Assembly (NCBI GenBank): GCA_034668825.1
Contig: JAXDOR010000031.1
Coordinates: forward strand, 1 to 26,939
Length of the DNA stretch: 26,939 nucleotides
Source: CANKHA01 sp034668825
GTDB lineage: Bacteria; Pseudomonadota; Alphaproteobacteria; Rhizobiales; Xanthobacteraceae
Reading direction: 5' to 3'
Every line of letters begins with the position of its first letter. The stretch's first letter is position 1. The position numbers and the translations under genes were made by a program. The notes beneath the pieces were generated by a model. That model ran no database searches. It was not told the DNA's origin and saw nothing but the letters and a program-made list of their open reading frames with translations. This document shows, one piece after another, positions 1-7,477 of the stretch.

Positions 1-589
1 CGATGTCAGAGGCGAAGTGGATACCGCCTACCAGCCGGTTGTGGCCGTATTCCCAGGCCCGCGCCATGATCTGCCCGCGCTTTTCCGGAAGCATGTTCGA
101 CAACACGATGCCCATGAGCGTGCCGACAGTGGCGTGACCGGACGGATAGGCTCCCGACTTCGACAGCGGCACCACCGGCTTGACCAGATCGGAATAAAGG
201 TGCGGGCGGGGACGCTTCCACACATCCTTGGCAGGGTCGACCACATCGCCTTCGGTCTCCACCACGCGGTCGAAGAAGGCGGTGAATTTCGGCAGCGCCT
301 CGGCGGTGAATTTGGCGCTGTTGATCACGTCGGCGAAACGCCAGATATTTTCCGTGGCGTCGGCGACGGCGCGCGCCTCCATATCCGGGGTGCGTGTCAC
401 CTGGATCGCCAGGATTTCGCCAAGCTCGGTCTTGGTCTGCACCGAATCATTGGTGGCTGGCGGCGGCAGCAGCACCAGCAGGTTGATTTCCTTATTGTCG
501 GAAAACGGCTTCGCGCCTTCCGCGCGGAGCGGCAGGTTCACAAAGGCTGTCAGCATGCTGAGAGCCAGCACGGCAAAAATTTTGCGCAT
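1..589 (-). CDS. Class A acid phosphatase (PAP2 superfamily), 3' end cut by window edge
   Basis: The reading frame from the ATG at 589 stays open for 196 codons to the left edge, so the C-terminus is missing. Residues 1 to about 23 form a signal peptide ending LRAEG, which implies a periplasmic enzyme. The class A non-specific acid phosphatase signature is complete: K121-X6-R128-P129, P149-S-G-H152, and R185-X5-H191-X3-D195. In this family the second His is phosphorylated during hydrolysis of phosphomonoesters. A GAGGA Shine-Dalgarno sits upstream of the ATG. The protein is related in fold to the membrane PAP2 protein at 15450-16160 but is a soluble, exported type. The family call is firm; the physiological substrate is unknown. 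Confidence 0.85.
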   Translation of the reverse strand, partial: MRKIFAVLALSMLTAFVNLPLRAEGAKPFSDNKEINLLVLLPPPATNDSVQTKTELGEILAIQVTRTPDMEARAVADATENIWRFADVINSAKFTAEALPKFTAFFDRVVETEGDVVDPAKDVWKRPRPHLYSDLVKPVVPLSKSGAYPSGHATVGTLMGIVLSNMLPEKRGQIMARAWEYGHNRLVGGIHFASDI

Positions 590-1034
590 CGGATTTTCCT
601 CGTGGCCGGATTGAATCACGGCTCAGCCCTAGCAGACCGTCGATGACAGAGTTACGACAGCCGCCGGCTGTATGGGGTTTAAGGTGAGGAATTCGCCTAG
701 GCTGAGATCCGGCGCATCCGCCAGAAGGCGGAGAGGATATTGGAATAGTCGTCCGTCCAGGCCCGCACCGATCCGTCCGCCTGGTATTTGCTCCAGCCGG
801 AACCATTGCGTAAAGCCACCAAATCTTCGTCGTGCCGCGCGAGGGCGACGATAACGGATGGCGCACAATAGCCTTTGCGGGCCGCCGCCGCATTTTACCT
901 TAACAGATGCTGAAGGCACGCAAGCGCGTCCACCGCGGCAATTCAGTAACCGTTATCTTCGTCCGAAAGTTGAGTGACATCTTAATGCTGCGGAAAGTCC
1001 AAAGATTACAAATTGACCGCGTAAGGACGACGAA
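590..1034. other. Intergenic region between acid phosphatase and diguanylate cyclase
   Basis: Apart from the remnant at 697-894 I see no intact gene here. The region must hold the promoters of the divergent neighbours. I found no exact EcfG-type promoter and no convincing sigma-70 boxes. Overlapping open frames on both strands (492-893 and 629-919) have arginine/glycine-rich out-of-frame composition and no ribosome site. Confidence 0.5.
697..894 (-). pseudogene. Probable C-terminal remnant of a spermidine-synthase-like protein
   Basis: On the minus strand about 65 codons are open between a TAA (895-897) and a TAG (697-699), with no in-frame start codon. The translated end reads like the C-terminus of a large protein: a PSVIVALAR strand, then VRAWTDDYSNILSAFW just before the stop. 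A WTDDYSN(I/V) tail of this kind is what I recall from fused MFS/spermidine-synthase-like proteins of alphaproteobacteria, where it closes the aminopropyltransferase domain. Without the upstream SAM-binding part it cannot be active, so I read it as a decayed gene. The family assignment rests on a short tail only. Confidence 0.4.
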
Positions 1035-2597
1035 ATGCCGGAAGCCGATTTCCTACGCCAGATAAAAGCCCGCGCGCCGCTCGCGCCGATCTCGGCGAAC
1101 GGACTGATGGCGCTCAGCTTGGCGGTGGCTCTCGGATTCTGCGTGATCTGCAGCATGGTCCTGTGGGAGGCGCGGCAGACCGTTTGGGATCACGCCGGGC
1201 AAACCGCCAGCAACCTGGTAGTGGCGGTCAACTCGGATATCGCCCGCAGCATCGATCAATATGATTTGTCGTTGCAGGGGGTCGTCGAGGGGCTAAAGTT
1301 GCCGGAGATCAATCAAGTCAGCCCCCAAACCCGTCAGGCGATTCTGTTCGATCACTCCGCCACCGCCATGTATATGGGCTCTACCCGTGTCCTCGATGAG
1401 ACGGGGAATGTCGTCCTCGATTCTCATTCGTTAAATTTGGTCGCCGAAAATTTATCGAGCCGGGATTTCTTCCAAGCCCACCGTAACGACGCGAACCTAG
1501 GGCTGTATATCAGCGGTCCTTTCACCGCGCGCAACGGCGAGTATGTGATCGGCCTTAGCCGGCGTCTGTCGCGTCCCGACGGCTCATTTTCAGGCGTGGT
1601 GGTAGGCACGCTTCGGCTTGCTTACTTCCATGAGTTGTTTCGGAAGATCGCGCCCAGCCCGCGCAGTTCAGTAACGCTTTTCGCCCAAGACGGAGCCATA
1701 ATTATGCGCCTTCCGCTGAGGGCGCAGGACCTCGGCGGCCGCATGAACAACGCCGTGTCTTTAAAACTGGCCGCGAAGACGCGGACCGGGCGGTTCGAGG
1801 CTGCGGGCTTGCTTGATGGCGTTCACCGCCTATTCGCGTTCAGCAAGGTAGACGACTTTCCGCTGCTGATGGTTGTGGGGCTACCCATCGACGAGGTGTA
1901 TGCGGCCTGGTATCAGGAGGCCATCGTCATAGGGCTGCTGATGCTTGCCCTGTGCGGCGCGACTATAACATCCGCAGCGCTTTTGCGCGGAGAGTTGCGG
2001 CGCAGAATAGCCGCCGAGCAAAAACTCGCCGTGCTGGCAACAACCGACAGTCTGACCGGACTTGCCAATAGGCGGCATTTCGATGAGGTCGTGCAGCGGG
2101 AATGGCAGCGAGCAATACGCGAACAAACTTCCATCGCCGTCCTGATGATCGATGCCGATGGATTTAAGAACTACAACGACACCCACGGCCATCAAAGCGG
2201 GGACAAGTTCCTCGAAGCCATTGGCGGGTGCATCGCGGACAAGACTAGGCGAGTGACCGACTTGGCAGCGCGCTACGGCGGCGAAGAGTTCGCGGTGCTG
2301 CTTCCCGGTACTGAAAGCCACGGCGCGTTGGAACTTGCCGAACGGATCAGGACCAATGTGACCCAACTAGGCTTGAAGGATCCTGCGGGTCCGGGCATGG
2401 CGCCAACGGTGAGTATTGGCGTCGCCTGCGCGGTGCCGCAACCCGGCTCAAATCACCGCGATCTCGTCAATGCGGCGGATAAGGCTTTGTATGAGGCCAA
2501 GGGCAATGGCCGTAATCGAACCGAACTGGCCGTCGAAGTTCTGCAAGCCTCGCCATCGATCTCACCGGCCGATGCCAAGCAGCGGATGGTTGCTTAG
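1035..2597 (+). CDS. Membrane-bound diguanylate cyclase with extracytoplasmic Cache-type sensor
   Basis: This is a 520-residue protein that would make cyclic di-GMP from two GTP at the inner membrane. A transmembrane helix lies at about 24-44, a periplasmic sensor of the double-Cache type (PDC-like, with strands such as FTARNGEYVIGLSRR) at about 45-290, a second helix at about 296-317, then the GGDEF domain at about 330-500. The DSLTGLANRR start of the GGDEF domain is at 338-347 and the active loop GGEEF at 415-419. An RVTD inhibitory I-site sits five residues before it (406-409), so product inhibition is expected. No EAL or HD-GYP domain follows. The ATG has AAGGACG upstream. It converges with the ABC permease, the two stops being 13 nt apart. 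The sensed ligand cannot be read from the sequence. Confidence 0.93.
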   Translation: MPEADFLRQIKARAPLAPISANGLMALSLAVALGFCVICSMVLWEARQTVWDHAGQTASNLVVAVNSDIARSIDQYDLSLQGVVEGLKLPEINQVSPQTRQAILFDHSATAMYMGSTRVLDETGNVVLDSHSLNLVAENLSSRDFFQAHRNDANLGLYISGPFTARNGEYVIGLSRRLSRPDGSFSGVVVGTLRLAYFHELFRKIAPSPRSSVTLFAQDGAIIMRLPLRAQDLGGRMNNAVSLKLAAKTRTGRFEAAGLLDGVHRLFAFSKVDDFPLLMVVGLPIDEVYAAWYQEAIVIGLLMLALCGATITSAALLRGELRRRIAAEQKLAVLATTDSLTGLANRRHFDEVVQREWQRAIREQTSIAVLMIDADGFKNYNDTHGHQSGDKFLEAIGGCIADKTRRVTDLAARYGGEEFAVLLPGTESHGALELAERIRTNVTQLGLKDPAGPGMAPTVSIGVACAVPQPGSNHRDLVNAADKALYEAKGNGRNRTELAVEVLQASPSISPADAKQRMVA

Positions 2598-2610
2598 GCA
2601 GAGCTCGGCG

Positions 2611-3381
2611 TTATCGCGCCATTTCGGTTCCCCAACGGCGATGCATGAAACGCTCCCAGGGCGAGAACAGAATCTTATCGATAATCAAGCCGATGAAGAC
2701 GATCACCAGCATGATGCCGATGACCTGATCCATCGCGTTCAGCTCCCGGCCGTAATGCAGAAGATGGCCGAGGCCAAATCCGGTCAGGATGGTGACATAA
2801 ATCTCCGCGGCCATCAGGGAGCGCCAAGCGAAGGCCCAGCCTTGCTTCATGCCGCTGACAAGAAATGGCAGCGAGGCCGGTAGAATGACGCGCGTCCACT
2901 TGTCGAAACCTTCCGATCCCATGGTTCGCGCCGCGCGTGCGTAAATCGGCGGAATCGATCGGGCGCCGCTGCTGGTGGCGATCACCACGGAGCCCACGGT
3001 CCCCATCACCACGATGAACAACATCGCCGTCTCGGTCTGGCCGAACCACAGCAATGCCAAGGGTATCCAGCACACGCTTGGCAACGTCTGTAGTCCGAGC
3101 GCCAGCGCCCCGATGGTGTCCTGAAACAGATTGGACGTGCTGGTGAGCAGTCCCAACGGAATTCCGATGAAGACACCGATCGTATAGCCGATCAGAAGCC
3201 TCCTGATGGTCACGATCGAAGCTTCCGCTAGCGAGCCGTCGTTCAGTGCTCCCCAGAGATATTCTGCGACGTCGCGCGGCGAGGGCAGCAGCACATGCGA
3301 CCATCGTCCGGTCATCGTGGCCGCCTGCCACAGCAGGATGAGCATCAGGAAGAACGTCGGCACCAGCACGATCCGTCTCAC
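2611..3381 (-). CDS. ABC transporter permease, SsuC/TauC/nitrate type
   Basis: Inner-membrane permease of about 256 residues from the BPD_transp_1 family, last gene of a three-gene importer operon. I chose the GTG at 3381-3379 because it overlaps the ATPase stop codon as GTGA, and the protein then begins VRRIVLVPTFFLMLILLW, a normal first membrane helix. The longer frame upstream only shadows the ATPase gene. The cytoplasmic EAA-type loop, which docks the ATPase, is visible in the stretch from ARTMGSEGF to LPASLPFLVSGMKQG. About six membrane helices are expected. Family members import sulfonates, taurine, nitrate or similar anions; the solute here is not determined. Confidence 0.9.
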   Translation of the reverse strand: MRRIVLVPTFFLMLILLWQAATMTGRWSHVLLPSPRDVAEYLWGALNDGSLAEASIVTIRRLLIGYTIGVFIGIPLGLLTSTSNLFQDTIGALALGLQTLPSVCWIPLALLWFGQTETAMLFIVVMGTVGSVVIATSSGARSIPPIYARAARTMGSEGFDKWTRVILPASLPFLVSGMKQGWAFAWRSLMAAEIYVTILTGFGLGHLLHYGRELNAMDQVIGIMLVIVFIGLIIDKILFSPWERFMHRRWGTEMAR

Positions 3382-4181
3382 GCGGCGACCTCGTGCGACA
3401 GGTAACTTTTCAACGAGCCCATGACCTGCTGGGCAAGCCTCGCGACTTCTGGATCGTTGATGTCGCGCGGACGCGGTAGTGGAATGTGGAACTCCTCGCG
3501 CAACTGGCCCGGCCGTGGTGACAGCAAAACCACGCGGTCGCCAAGGCAAACCGCCTCGCGGACATTATGCGTGACCAGTATGATAGTCTTCTTGCGGCTC
3601 TGCGAAATGTCCTGAATATCCGGATAGAGTTGTTCCCGCGTCAGCGCGTCGAGCGCCGCCAGCGGTTCATCCATCAGCAATACGCGCGGATCGGGCGCAA
3701 GCGACCGCGCCAGCGCGATGCGTTGCTTCATCCCGCCCGAAAGCTCGTGCACGTAAGCATGTCTGAATTTTTCCAACCCGACGAGCTGCAGATGATGTTC
3801 GGCGATCTCGCGCTGTTGCCGCCGGGTTAGGCCCGCCGCCCGTTTCAGCCCGAACATCACGTTGCCGAGCACGTCGAGCCAGGGAAACAATGCGGATTCC
3901 TGAAACATCACCAGGCGGTGGCGGCCGGGGCCCATAACCGGCTGATCGTCCGCGAGCACGCGGCCTTCATCCGGCATGGTGAGGCCAGCTATAATGTCGA
4001 GCAGCGTGGATTTACCGCACCCGCTCGGGCCGACGAGGCAAACGAATTCACCCTCCTCGACCTGGAGCGTGACGTCATCGAGGGCATGCACCGTCGTCCG
4101 CGGTGTCTTATACCATTTGGAAACGTGCTCGACAGAAAGCTTAGCCGCGGTCGCGACTTGGAATTCGCTGCGGGTCAGCAT
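3378..4181 (-). CDS. ABC transporter ATPase, SsuB/TauB type
   Basis: A 267-residue nucleotide-binding subunit that powers the importer encoded on both sides. Walker A GPSGCGKST is at 51-59, the Q-loop at FQES (Q84), the signature LSGGMKQR at 147-154, and Walker B VLLMDEP at 167-173, followed by a LVTHNVREAV switch region. Length and motif order are typical of the nitrate/sulfonate/taurine ATPase family. The ATG at 4181 shares one base with the stop of the binding-protein gene (TGATG), and its own stop overlaps the permease GTG, so all three genes are translationally coupled. A TTG three bases upstream is possible but less likely. Confidence 0.93.
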   Translation of the reverse strand: MLTRSEFQVATAAKLSVEHVSKWYKTPRTTVHALDDVTLQVEEGEFVCLVGPSGCGKSTLLDIIAGLTMPDEGRVLADDQPVMGPGRHRLVMFQESALFPWLDVLGNVMFGLKRAAGLTRRQQREIAEHHLQLVGLEKFRHAYVHELSGGMKQRIALARSLAPDPRVLLMDEPLAALDALTREQLYPDIQDISQSRKKTIILVTHNVREAVCLGDRVVLLSPRPGQLREEFHIPLPRPRDINDPEVARLAQQVMGSLKSYLSHEVAA

Positions 4182-5188
4182 CAAGGTTTCTCGATCAACC
4201 GCGATAAGTCTGGAGCGTCGCGCAAGAAACCGGCAGCTTGCGCGCTGGTCACGCTTTTGGTCACCACCTCGGGCGACACCTCGTTGGTGAGCACAATACG
4301 CTTCCAGCTGCGAGCCATCAAATCCGCGGACACATTGGCCCGTGTTTCGGCGATCAATTCTTCTCGCGCCAAACGCTGAGCTTCGGCTGGATTGGCTTTG
4401 ATCCAGTCCGTCAGCGCCCGATGCGCTTCGACGAATTTTTGCACCAATTCTTTCTGAGTTTGAAGCACATCGCTGCGCGACACCAGCACGGTGGTGATGG
4501 CCTCCGGCTCTTCAAGCAGAACTTTGCCGCCGGCCTCGGTTTCCAACAACGAAACCCACGGTTCGACCGTCCACACGGCGTCAAGCTGCTTTTGCTTGAA
4601 CAGCAGGAGCTGATCGGGGTTAGCCGTCGGTATCACCTGCGCATCGCCGCCCATCTGCGTGATCTTCAGGCCACCGGCAACCAACCACGAACGCGCAGCC
4701 ACGTCCTGGGTGTTGCCGAGCTGTGGCGTCGCTATCTTCTTGCTGCGGAAATCGGCGGCGGTCTTCAGATTGGAATCGGCTTGCACCACAAGCGCCGATC
4801 CGCCATTCGCCGCTCCGGCGACGATACGAACTTCTTCGCCGCGGGATTTGGCGTAGGCGTTGATCGCCGGACTAGGCCCGACATAAGTAAGGTCGATTGA
4901 TTTGGCGAAGATCGCCTCCATGGCGCTCGGGCCGGCGTTGTAGACAAACCATTCGATCGTGACATCGTTCCCAAGGCGCTGCTCGAACCAGCCCTTGCCT
5001 TGACGCGAGAGACCGTGCGCGACCAATCCCTGGATATGGGTGATGTTGGGGAAATGGCCGACGCGCAAGGTGGTTTTGGCAAATACAGGAAGCGGTGATG
5101 CCAGCAACGCAATCGCAATCGCAACCGCGCAACGCATAAGCAATGCGATTGTCCGATAGACGCGGGCGGCAAATAGAGTCGTCTTCAT
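4181..5188 (-). CDS. ABC transporter periplasmic substrate-binding protein, SsuA/NMT1-like
   Basis: A 335-residue binding protein, first gene of the importer operon. An N-terminal signal sequence with a long hydrophobic stretch ends near SPLPVFAKT. The mature protein opens TLRVGHFPNITHIQGL and contains FVYNAGPSAMEAIFAK and DLTYVGPSPAINAY, hallmarks of the aliphatic-sulfonate/nitrate/taurine (NMT1-like) binding-protein family. The ATG at 5188 is preferred over an in-frame TTG at 5200; neither has a strong ribosome site. The ligand is not readable from the sequence. No sulfonate monooxygenase gene such as ssuD or tauD lies nearby, so I give no ssu or tau symbol. Confidence 0.88.
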   Translation of the reverse strand: MKTTLFAARVYRTIALLMRCAVAIAIALLASPLPVFAKTTLRVGHFPNITHIQGLVAHGLSRQGKGWFEQRLGNDVTIEWFVYNAGPSAMEAIFAKSIDLTYVGPSPAINAYAKSRGEEVRIVAGAANGGSALVVQADSNLKTAADFRSKKIATPQLGNTQDVAARSWLVAGGLKITQMGGDAQVIPTANPDQLLLFKQKQLDAVWTVEPWVSLLETEAGGKVLLEEPEAITTVLVSRSDVLQTQKELVQKFVEAHRALTDWIKANPAEAQRLAREELIAETRANVSADLMARSWKRIVLTNEVSPEVVTKSVTSAQAAGFLRDAPDLSRLIEKP

Positions 5189-5517
5189 CGTTCTTGCCAA
5201 TAGTTTGGATGCAAATTTCGTTTCATGCGTGTCAACATCATGGATCGGGCCATGAAAGCAAGAGCACGCGGAGAATAAAAATCTATTCTTTCACTATATG
5301 GCGTCGCTACAGAAGACTTACTACTACAAAAGCGCGTTGTCGAAGGGCATTTTTCTCTACCGGCGGCTTAAATAGCGAACAGAGCGTAACGCAGGGTGCG
5401 GCAATTTTTCTTTTCGGCGCTGCAGGCCAAGCTGCCGGATATTTTCGCCCTACTGGCGCCGGCTTCAATCTTTACGTAATTTCAACCCCCATCGCACATG
5501 CCCGCCGGAAATACAGA
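5189..5517. other. Divergent intergenic region, ABC operon / CAP protein
   Basis: About 330 bases with no gene I can support. The part near 5270-5330 is noticeably richer in A and T than the surroundings and should hold the promoter of the leftward ABC operon and perhaps that of the rightward CAP gene. A plus-strand open frame runs in from 5143, but its upstream part has no ribosome site and overlaps the binding-protein gene, so I do not count it as coding. Confidence 0.5.
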
Positions 5518-5934
5518 ATGAGAAAAATATTTGCTCTCGTAGGCGTTGCCTCATTATTCGCTTTGTCCGATTGCGCCTCGCCGTCTACCGCCGCGGAAAA
5601 GGCGGCGACGGTGAACGCATTCCGAACCGCCCACGGGCGCACGGCGCTTCGCGACGATGCTTCGCTCGCCATGCTGGCGCAAACTCACGCCAGCGACATG
5701 GCGCGGCGGGAAGCCCTCGACCACGCCGGTTTCATGCAATCCCGGGGGCCGGCCGGCGCGCGGGCGGAAAATGTCGCTTATGGCTGCGCGGATTCGGCTT
5801 GCGCGGTCCGTATGTGGATCAATTCCTCCGGTCATCGCGCGAATATGCTTTTGCGGGATGTGAACAGCTACGGCCTGGCTTCTGCGGTCTCCAAATCGGG
5901 ACGCAGGTATTGGGCGCTTGAATTGGGTCATTAA
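5518..5934 (+). CDS. Small secreted CAP-domain (SCP-like) protein
   Basis: A 138-residue protein starting at the ATG at 5518, with GGAA upstream and immediately followed by a clear signal sequence (MRKIFALVGVASLFALSDC). A cysteine after LSD could be a lipoprotein site, although Asp at -1 is not canonical. The rest is a compact bacterial CAP/SCP domain (PF00188): NAFRTAHGR in helix 1, LAMLAQTHASDMA, DHAGF, ARAENVAYG, and the signature WINSSGHRANML. The two His and the Glu of the CAP cleft appear to be present. Bacterial CAP proteins are extracytoplasmic and mostly of unknown role. The gene is monocistronic or leads into the stress cluster downstream. Confidence 0.85.
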   Translation: MRKIFALVGVASLFALSDCASPSTAAEKAATVNAFRTAHGRTALRDDASLAMLAQTHASDMARREALDHAGFMQSRGPAGARAENVAYGCADSACAVRMWINSSGHRANMLLRDVNSYGLASAVSKSGRRYWALELGH

Positions 5935-5972
5935 TCGGCGCAGGCCCCGGGACCCAAACCGTAGCCTCGCTG

Positions 5973-5997
5973 GGAACCAAATACTCTGACCTGCATT
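5973..5997 (+). promoter_or_regulatory. Near-consensus EcfG (general stress response) promoter
   Basis: GGAAC at 5973-5977 is followed after 16 bases by CATT at 5994-5997, against the EcfG consensus GGAAC-N16/17-CGTT. The one-base deviation in the -10 makes this weaker than the three exact matches further right. It lies 31 bases before the ATG at 6029. Confidence 0.5.
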
Positions 5998-6028
5998 TAC
6001 GTCAATTCGCCCAGCGACAGGTCGAACA

Positions 6029-6214
6029 ATGACACCTGCCGACCAGTACCGAGTGAAGGCAGCGGAGTTTTTAGCCAAGGCGCGCGGGGAAGTGGATTCG
6101 CAAGCGCGAGTCGACTTGGAACGTATGGCGCAGGGCTACTTGCGTTTGGCCGTTCTAGCCGATCAAAACAGCCATAACGATATCGTCTACGAAACCCCTC
6201 CGGAGGGCCGCTAA
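6029..6214 (+). CDS. Small conserved-type hypothetical protein (61 aa)
   Basis: A 61-residue, charged, mainly helical protein beginning MTPADQYRVKAAEFLAKAR, continuing ARVDLERMAQGYLRLAVLAD and ending DIVYETPPEGR. It has no signal or membrane segment. The pattern D-Q-Y-R-x-K-A-A-E, then ...M..Y.RLA..AD..S..D.VYETPP matches a small protein type I recall as recurrent in Bradyrhizobium and relatives; no function is known to me. The Shine-Dalgarno (ACAGG) is modest. The near-consensus EcfG promoter upstream suggests induction under general stress. Confidence 0.72.
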   Translation: MTPADQYRVKAAEFLAKARGEVDSQARVDLERMAQGYLRLAVLADQNSHNDIVYETPPEGR

Positions 6215-6267
6215 ACTTGGTCAGGCGCGCCAGCGCCGTACGCCGCAGCACAGCCGCACAAACGCCA

Positions 6268-6293
6268 GGAACTTACCTCGAGTTAAAGGCGTT
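6268..6293 (+). promoter_or_regulatory. EcfG-type promoter of the 30-aa gene
   Basis: GGAAC at 6268-6272, a 17-base spacer, then CGTT at 6290-6293: an exact match to the alphaproteobacterial EcfG consensus. It lies 33 bases before the ATG at 6327, giving a short leader with a strong AAGGAG ribosome site. Confidence 0.8.
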
Positions 6294-6326
6294 GCATTCC
6301 GGATCAAGCCAGCAAGGAGAAGCGTC

Positions 6327-6419
6327 ATGCCTGTTCTTCTGATTCCCGTTCTCTGGGCCGGAGGCACTTTGTTCCTGTTGGGTGGTGGATACTACGTTAT
6401 CAGTCACGTCATCCACTAA
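6327..6419 (+). CDS. 30-aa hydrophobic micro-protein, stress promoter-controlled
   Basis: The frame MPVLLIPVLWAGGTLFLLGG...SHVIH encodes 30 residues that form essentially one membrane helix with a glycine-rich middle (GG at 12-13, GGG at 19-21) and a polar His-containing tail. Three signals support a real gene: an exact EcfG promoter 33 bases upstream, an AAGGAG ribosome site at ideal distance, and a strong hairpin starting 13 bases after the TAA. I do not recognise a named family. A role in membrane stress adaptation would be an inference from the promoter only. Confidence 0.75.
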   Translation: MPVLLIPVLWAGGTLFLLGGGYYVISHVIH

Positions 6420-6432
6420 GCGTTGAACCCCC

Positions 6433-6469
6433 GAAGAGGAAGGCCCATCTGATTGATGGGCTCTCTTCG
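6433..6469 (+). terminator. Hairpin after the 30-aa gene, likely terminator
   Basis: GAAGAG followed by GGCCCATC pairs across a TGATT loop with GATGGGCT and CTCTTC. The stem is long and GC-rich, with a small internal bulge. A T-run is absent, so termination may be imperfect or the hairpin may protect the mRNA end. Confidence 0.6.
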
Positions 6470-6534
6470 CGCGTCTTGACGCTGCATTTTGCTGTGTTGC
6501 AACATACGTCCTTTACGCAACATGCTTTTGCTCG

Positions 6535-6559
6535 GGAACTACCATTGTCCTGCCACGTT
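6535..6559 (+). promoter_or_regulatory. EcfG-type promoter of the 201-aa membrane protein
   Basis: GGAAC at 6535-6539, a 16-base spacer, then CGTT at 6556-6559 match the EcfG consensus exactly. The site lies 37 bases upstream of the ATG at 6597. Confidence 0.8.
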
Positions 6560-6596
6560 CTCTAGGCGCATTTGAACGCGCTTAGGAGGTTGTACC

Positions 6597-7202
6597 ATGG
6601 CTCTTCGAACCTATACCTTTACGGGCTGGACCTGGTCGGCGGTGTTCGCCGGCGTGATCGCATCCCTGATCTTCCAAGTATTGTTGATCATGATCGGCTA
6701 TGGCGTTGGGCTGTTGACGATTGACGTCCCCACAGCCGATAGCGCGCCGCGAGCGGTGAGCTGGGCCGTATTTGCCTGGTGGGCGGTGTCCGGTGTGATC
6801 AGCGCGTTTGTGGGCGGCTGGGTTGCCGCTCATTTCTCCGAGGCCTTCACCGCCGAAGCTCGGGCAACCCACGGCTTGATGGCCTGGGCGCTGGCTACGC
6901 TGATCGTCGTTGGCGCGGCGGGACTGGCGGCAGAGAGTTCGCTCGCCAGCAATCTCGTAGGCCCCACCGGTACCGTATTGGCCCAGTATCAGCGGCTTTC
7001 CGACGCCCGCGCACCGACGCCGCGCGCTCCTGCCACCGCCAATATCGAAGCGGCGCGACGAAATCTCGCCATAGCTATGATCGGCAGTTTCTTCGCCTTG
7101 CTGTTCGGCGCCGGTGCGGCAGTCGCCGGCAGCCAGTGGTTGCCCGAGACCATGCGGACCACCGGCGGCGTGGGCAGTCCGCGCGGTATGGGTACTCTAT
7201 AG
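6597..7202 (+). CDS. Four-helix membrane protein of unknown function
   Basis: A 201-residue inner-membrane protein with predicted helices at about 12-40, 53-76, 92-112 and 156-178. The linker at about 115-155 is rich in Ala, Pro and Thr. The opening TFTGWTWSAVFAGVIASL resembles the small-residue-rich start of rhizobial membrane proteins often labelled PhnA-like or DUF; I cannot name the family with confidence. The start is well supported by AGGAGG upstream. The gene is bracketed by an exact EcfG promoter and a classical intrinsic terminator, so it is a single-gene transcription unit, presumably part of the general stress regulon. Confidence 0.85.
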   Translation: MALRTYTFTGWTWSAVFAGVIASLIFQVLLIMIGYGVGLLTIDVPTADSAPRAVSWAVFAWWAVSGVISAFVGGWVAAHFSEAFTAEARATHGLMAWALATLIVVGAAGLAAESSLASNLVGPTGTVLAQYQRLSDARAPTPRAPATANIEAARRNLAIAMIGSFFALLFGAGAAVAGSQWLPETMRTTGGVGSPRGMGTL

Positions 7203-7224
7203 TTGGTGTAGAGGCATTGTTCGG

Positions 7225-7260
7225 AAGCGATCCCGCCCTAGAACGAGCGGGATCGCTTTT
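7225..7260 (+). terminator. Intrinsic terminator of the 201-aa gene
   Basis: AGCGATCCCGC pairs perfectly with GCGGGATCGCT across a 10-base loop and is followed by TTT, 23 bases after the stop codon at 7202. Confidence 0.88.
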
Positions 7261-7295
7261 GCTCGCATTCTCTCAGCTCATTCTCCCCTCCGGCC

Positions 7296-7324
7296 AATAA
7301 CAAATAACCCCGCCAAAGGCGGGG
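7296..7324 (-). terminator. Intrinsic terminator of the 27-aa gene
   Basis: CCCCGCC and GGCGGGG (7308-7314 and 7318-7324) form a 7-bp stem with an AAA loop. Read on the minus strand the stem is followed by TTATTTGTTATT, a good T-rich tail. It lies 36 bases after the stop of the leftward 27-aa gene. Confidence 0.8.
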
Positions 7325-7360
7325 CTACTTGTTCAACTGACCGTCGACCGACAGCGTCAA

Positions 7361-7444
7361 TCAACGCCAGAACAAAGCCAACAGAATGATGATCGGCAGC
7401 GGAATGCCGAGCAACCAGAGCAACGCACCTCGTCCGAATCCCAT
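7361..7444 (-). CDS. 27-aa hydrophobic micro-protein, stress promoter-controlled
   Basis: The frame starts MGFGRGALLWLLGIPLPIII and ends LFWR: 27 residues with one membrane helix, a proline pair in the middle and an Arg at each end. A GAGGAG ribosome site precedes the ATG, an exact EcfG promoter lies 33 bases upstream, and an intrinsic terminator follows. I recall very similar MG.GRGALLWL.GIPLPII..LALF peptides in many Rhizobiales genomes, usually unannotated; the function is unknown. Automatic annotation often misses such a gene because of its length. Confidence 0.8.
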   Translation of the reverse strand: MGFGRGALLWLLGIPLPIIILLALFWR

Positions 7445-7477
7445 AGCCAGCTCCTCTAGACGATATCCACAGAGGAA

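Noticed and set aside
492..919. Minus-strand open frames of 133 and 96 aa overlapping the acid phosphatase start and the following gap
   Set aside because: They run through the acid phosphatase start in a different frame, are Arg/Pro-rich, lack ribosome sites, and a third frame there carries the clearer protein-like tail.
3382..3549. Longer permease reading frame starting near 3549
   Set aside because: It lies wholly inside the ATPase coding region; the GTGA overlap at 3381 gives a normal permease start.
5143..5517. N-terminal extension of the CAP-domain protein to 263 aa
   Set aside because: The upstream part overlaps the divergent binding-protein gene, has no domain or ribosome site, and a proper signal peptide starts at 5518.
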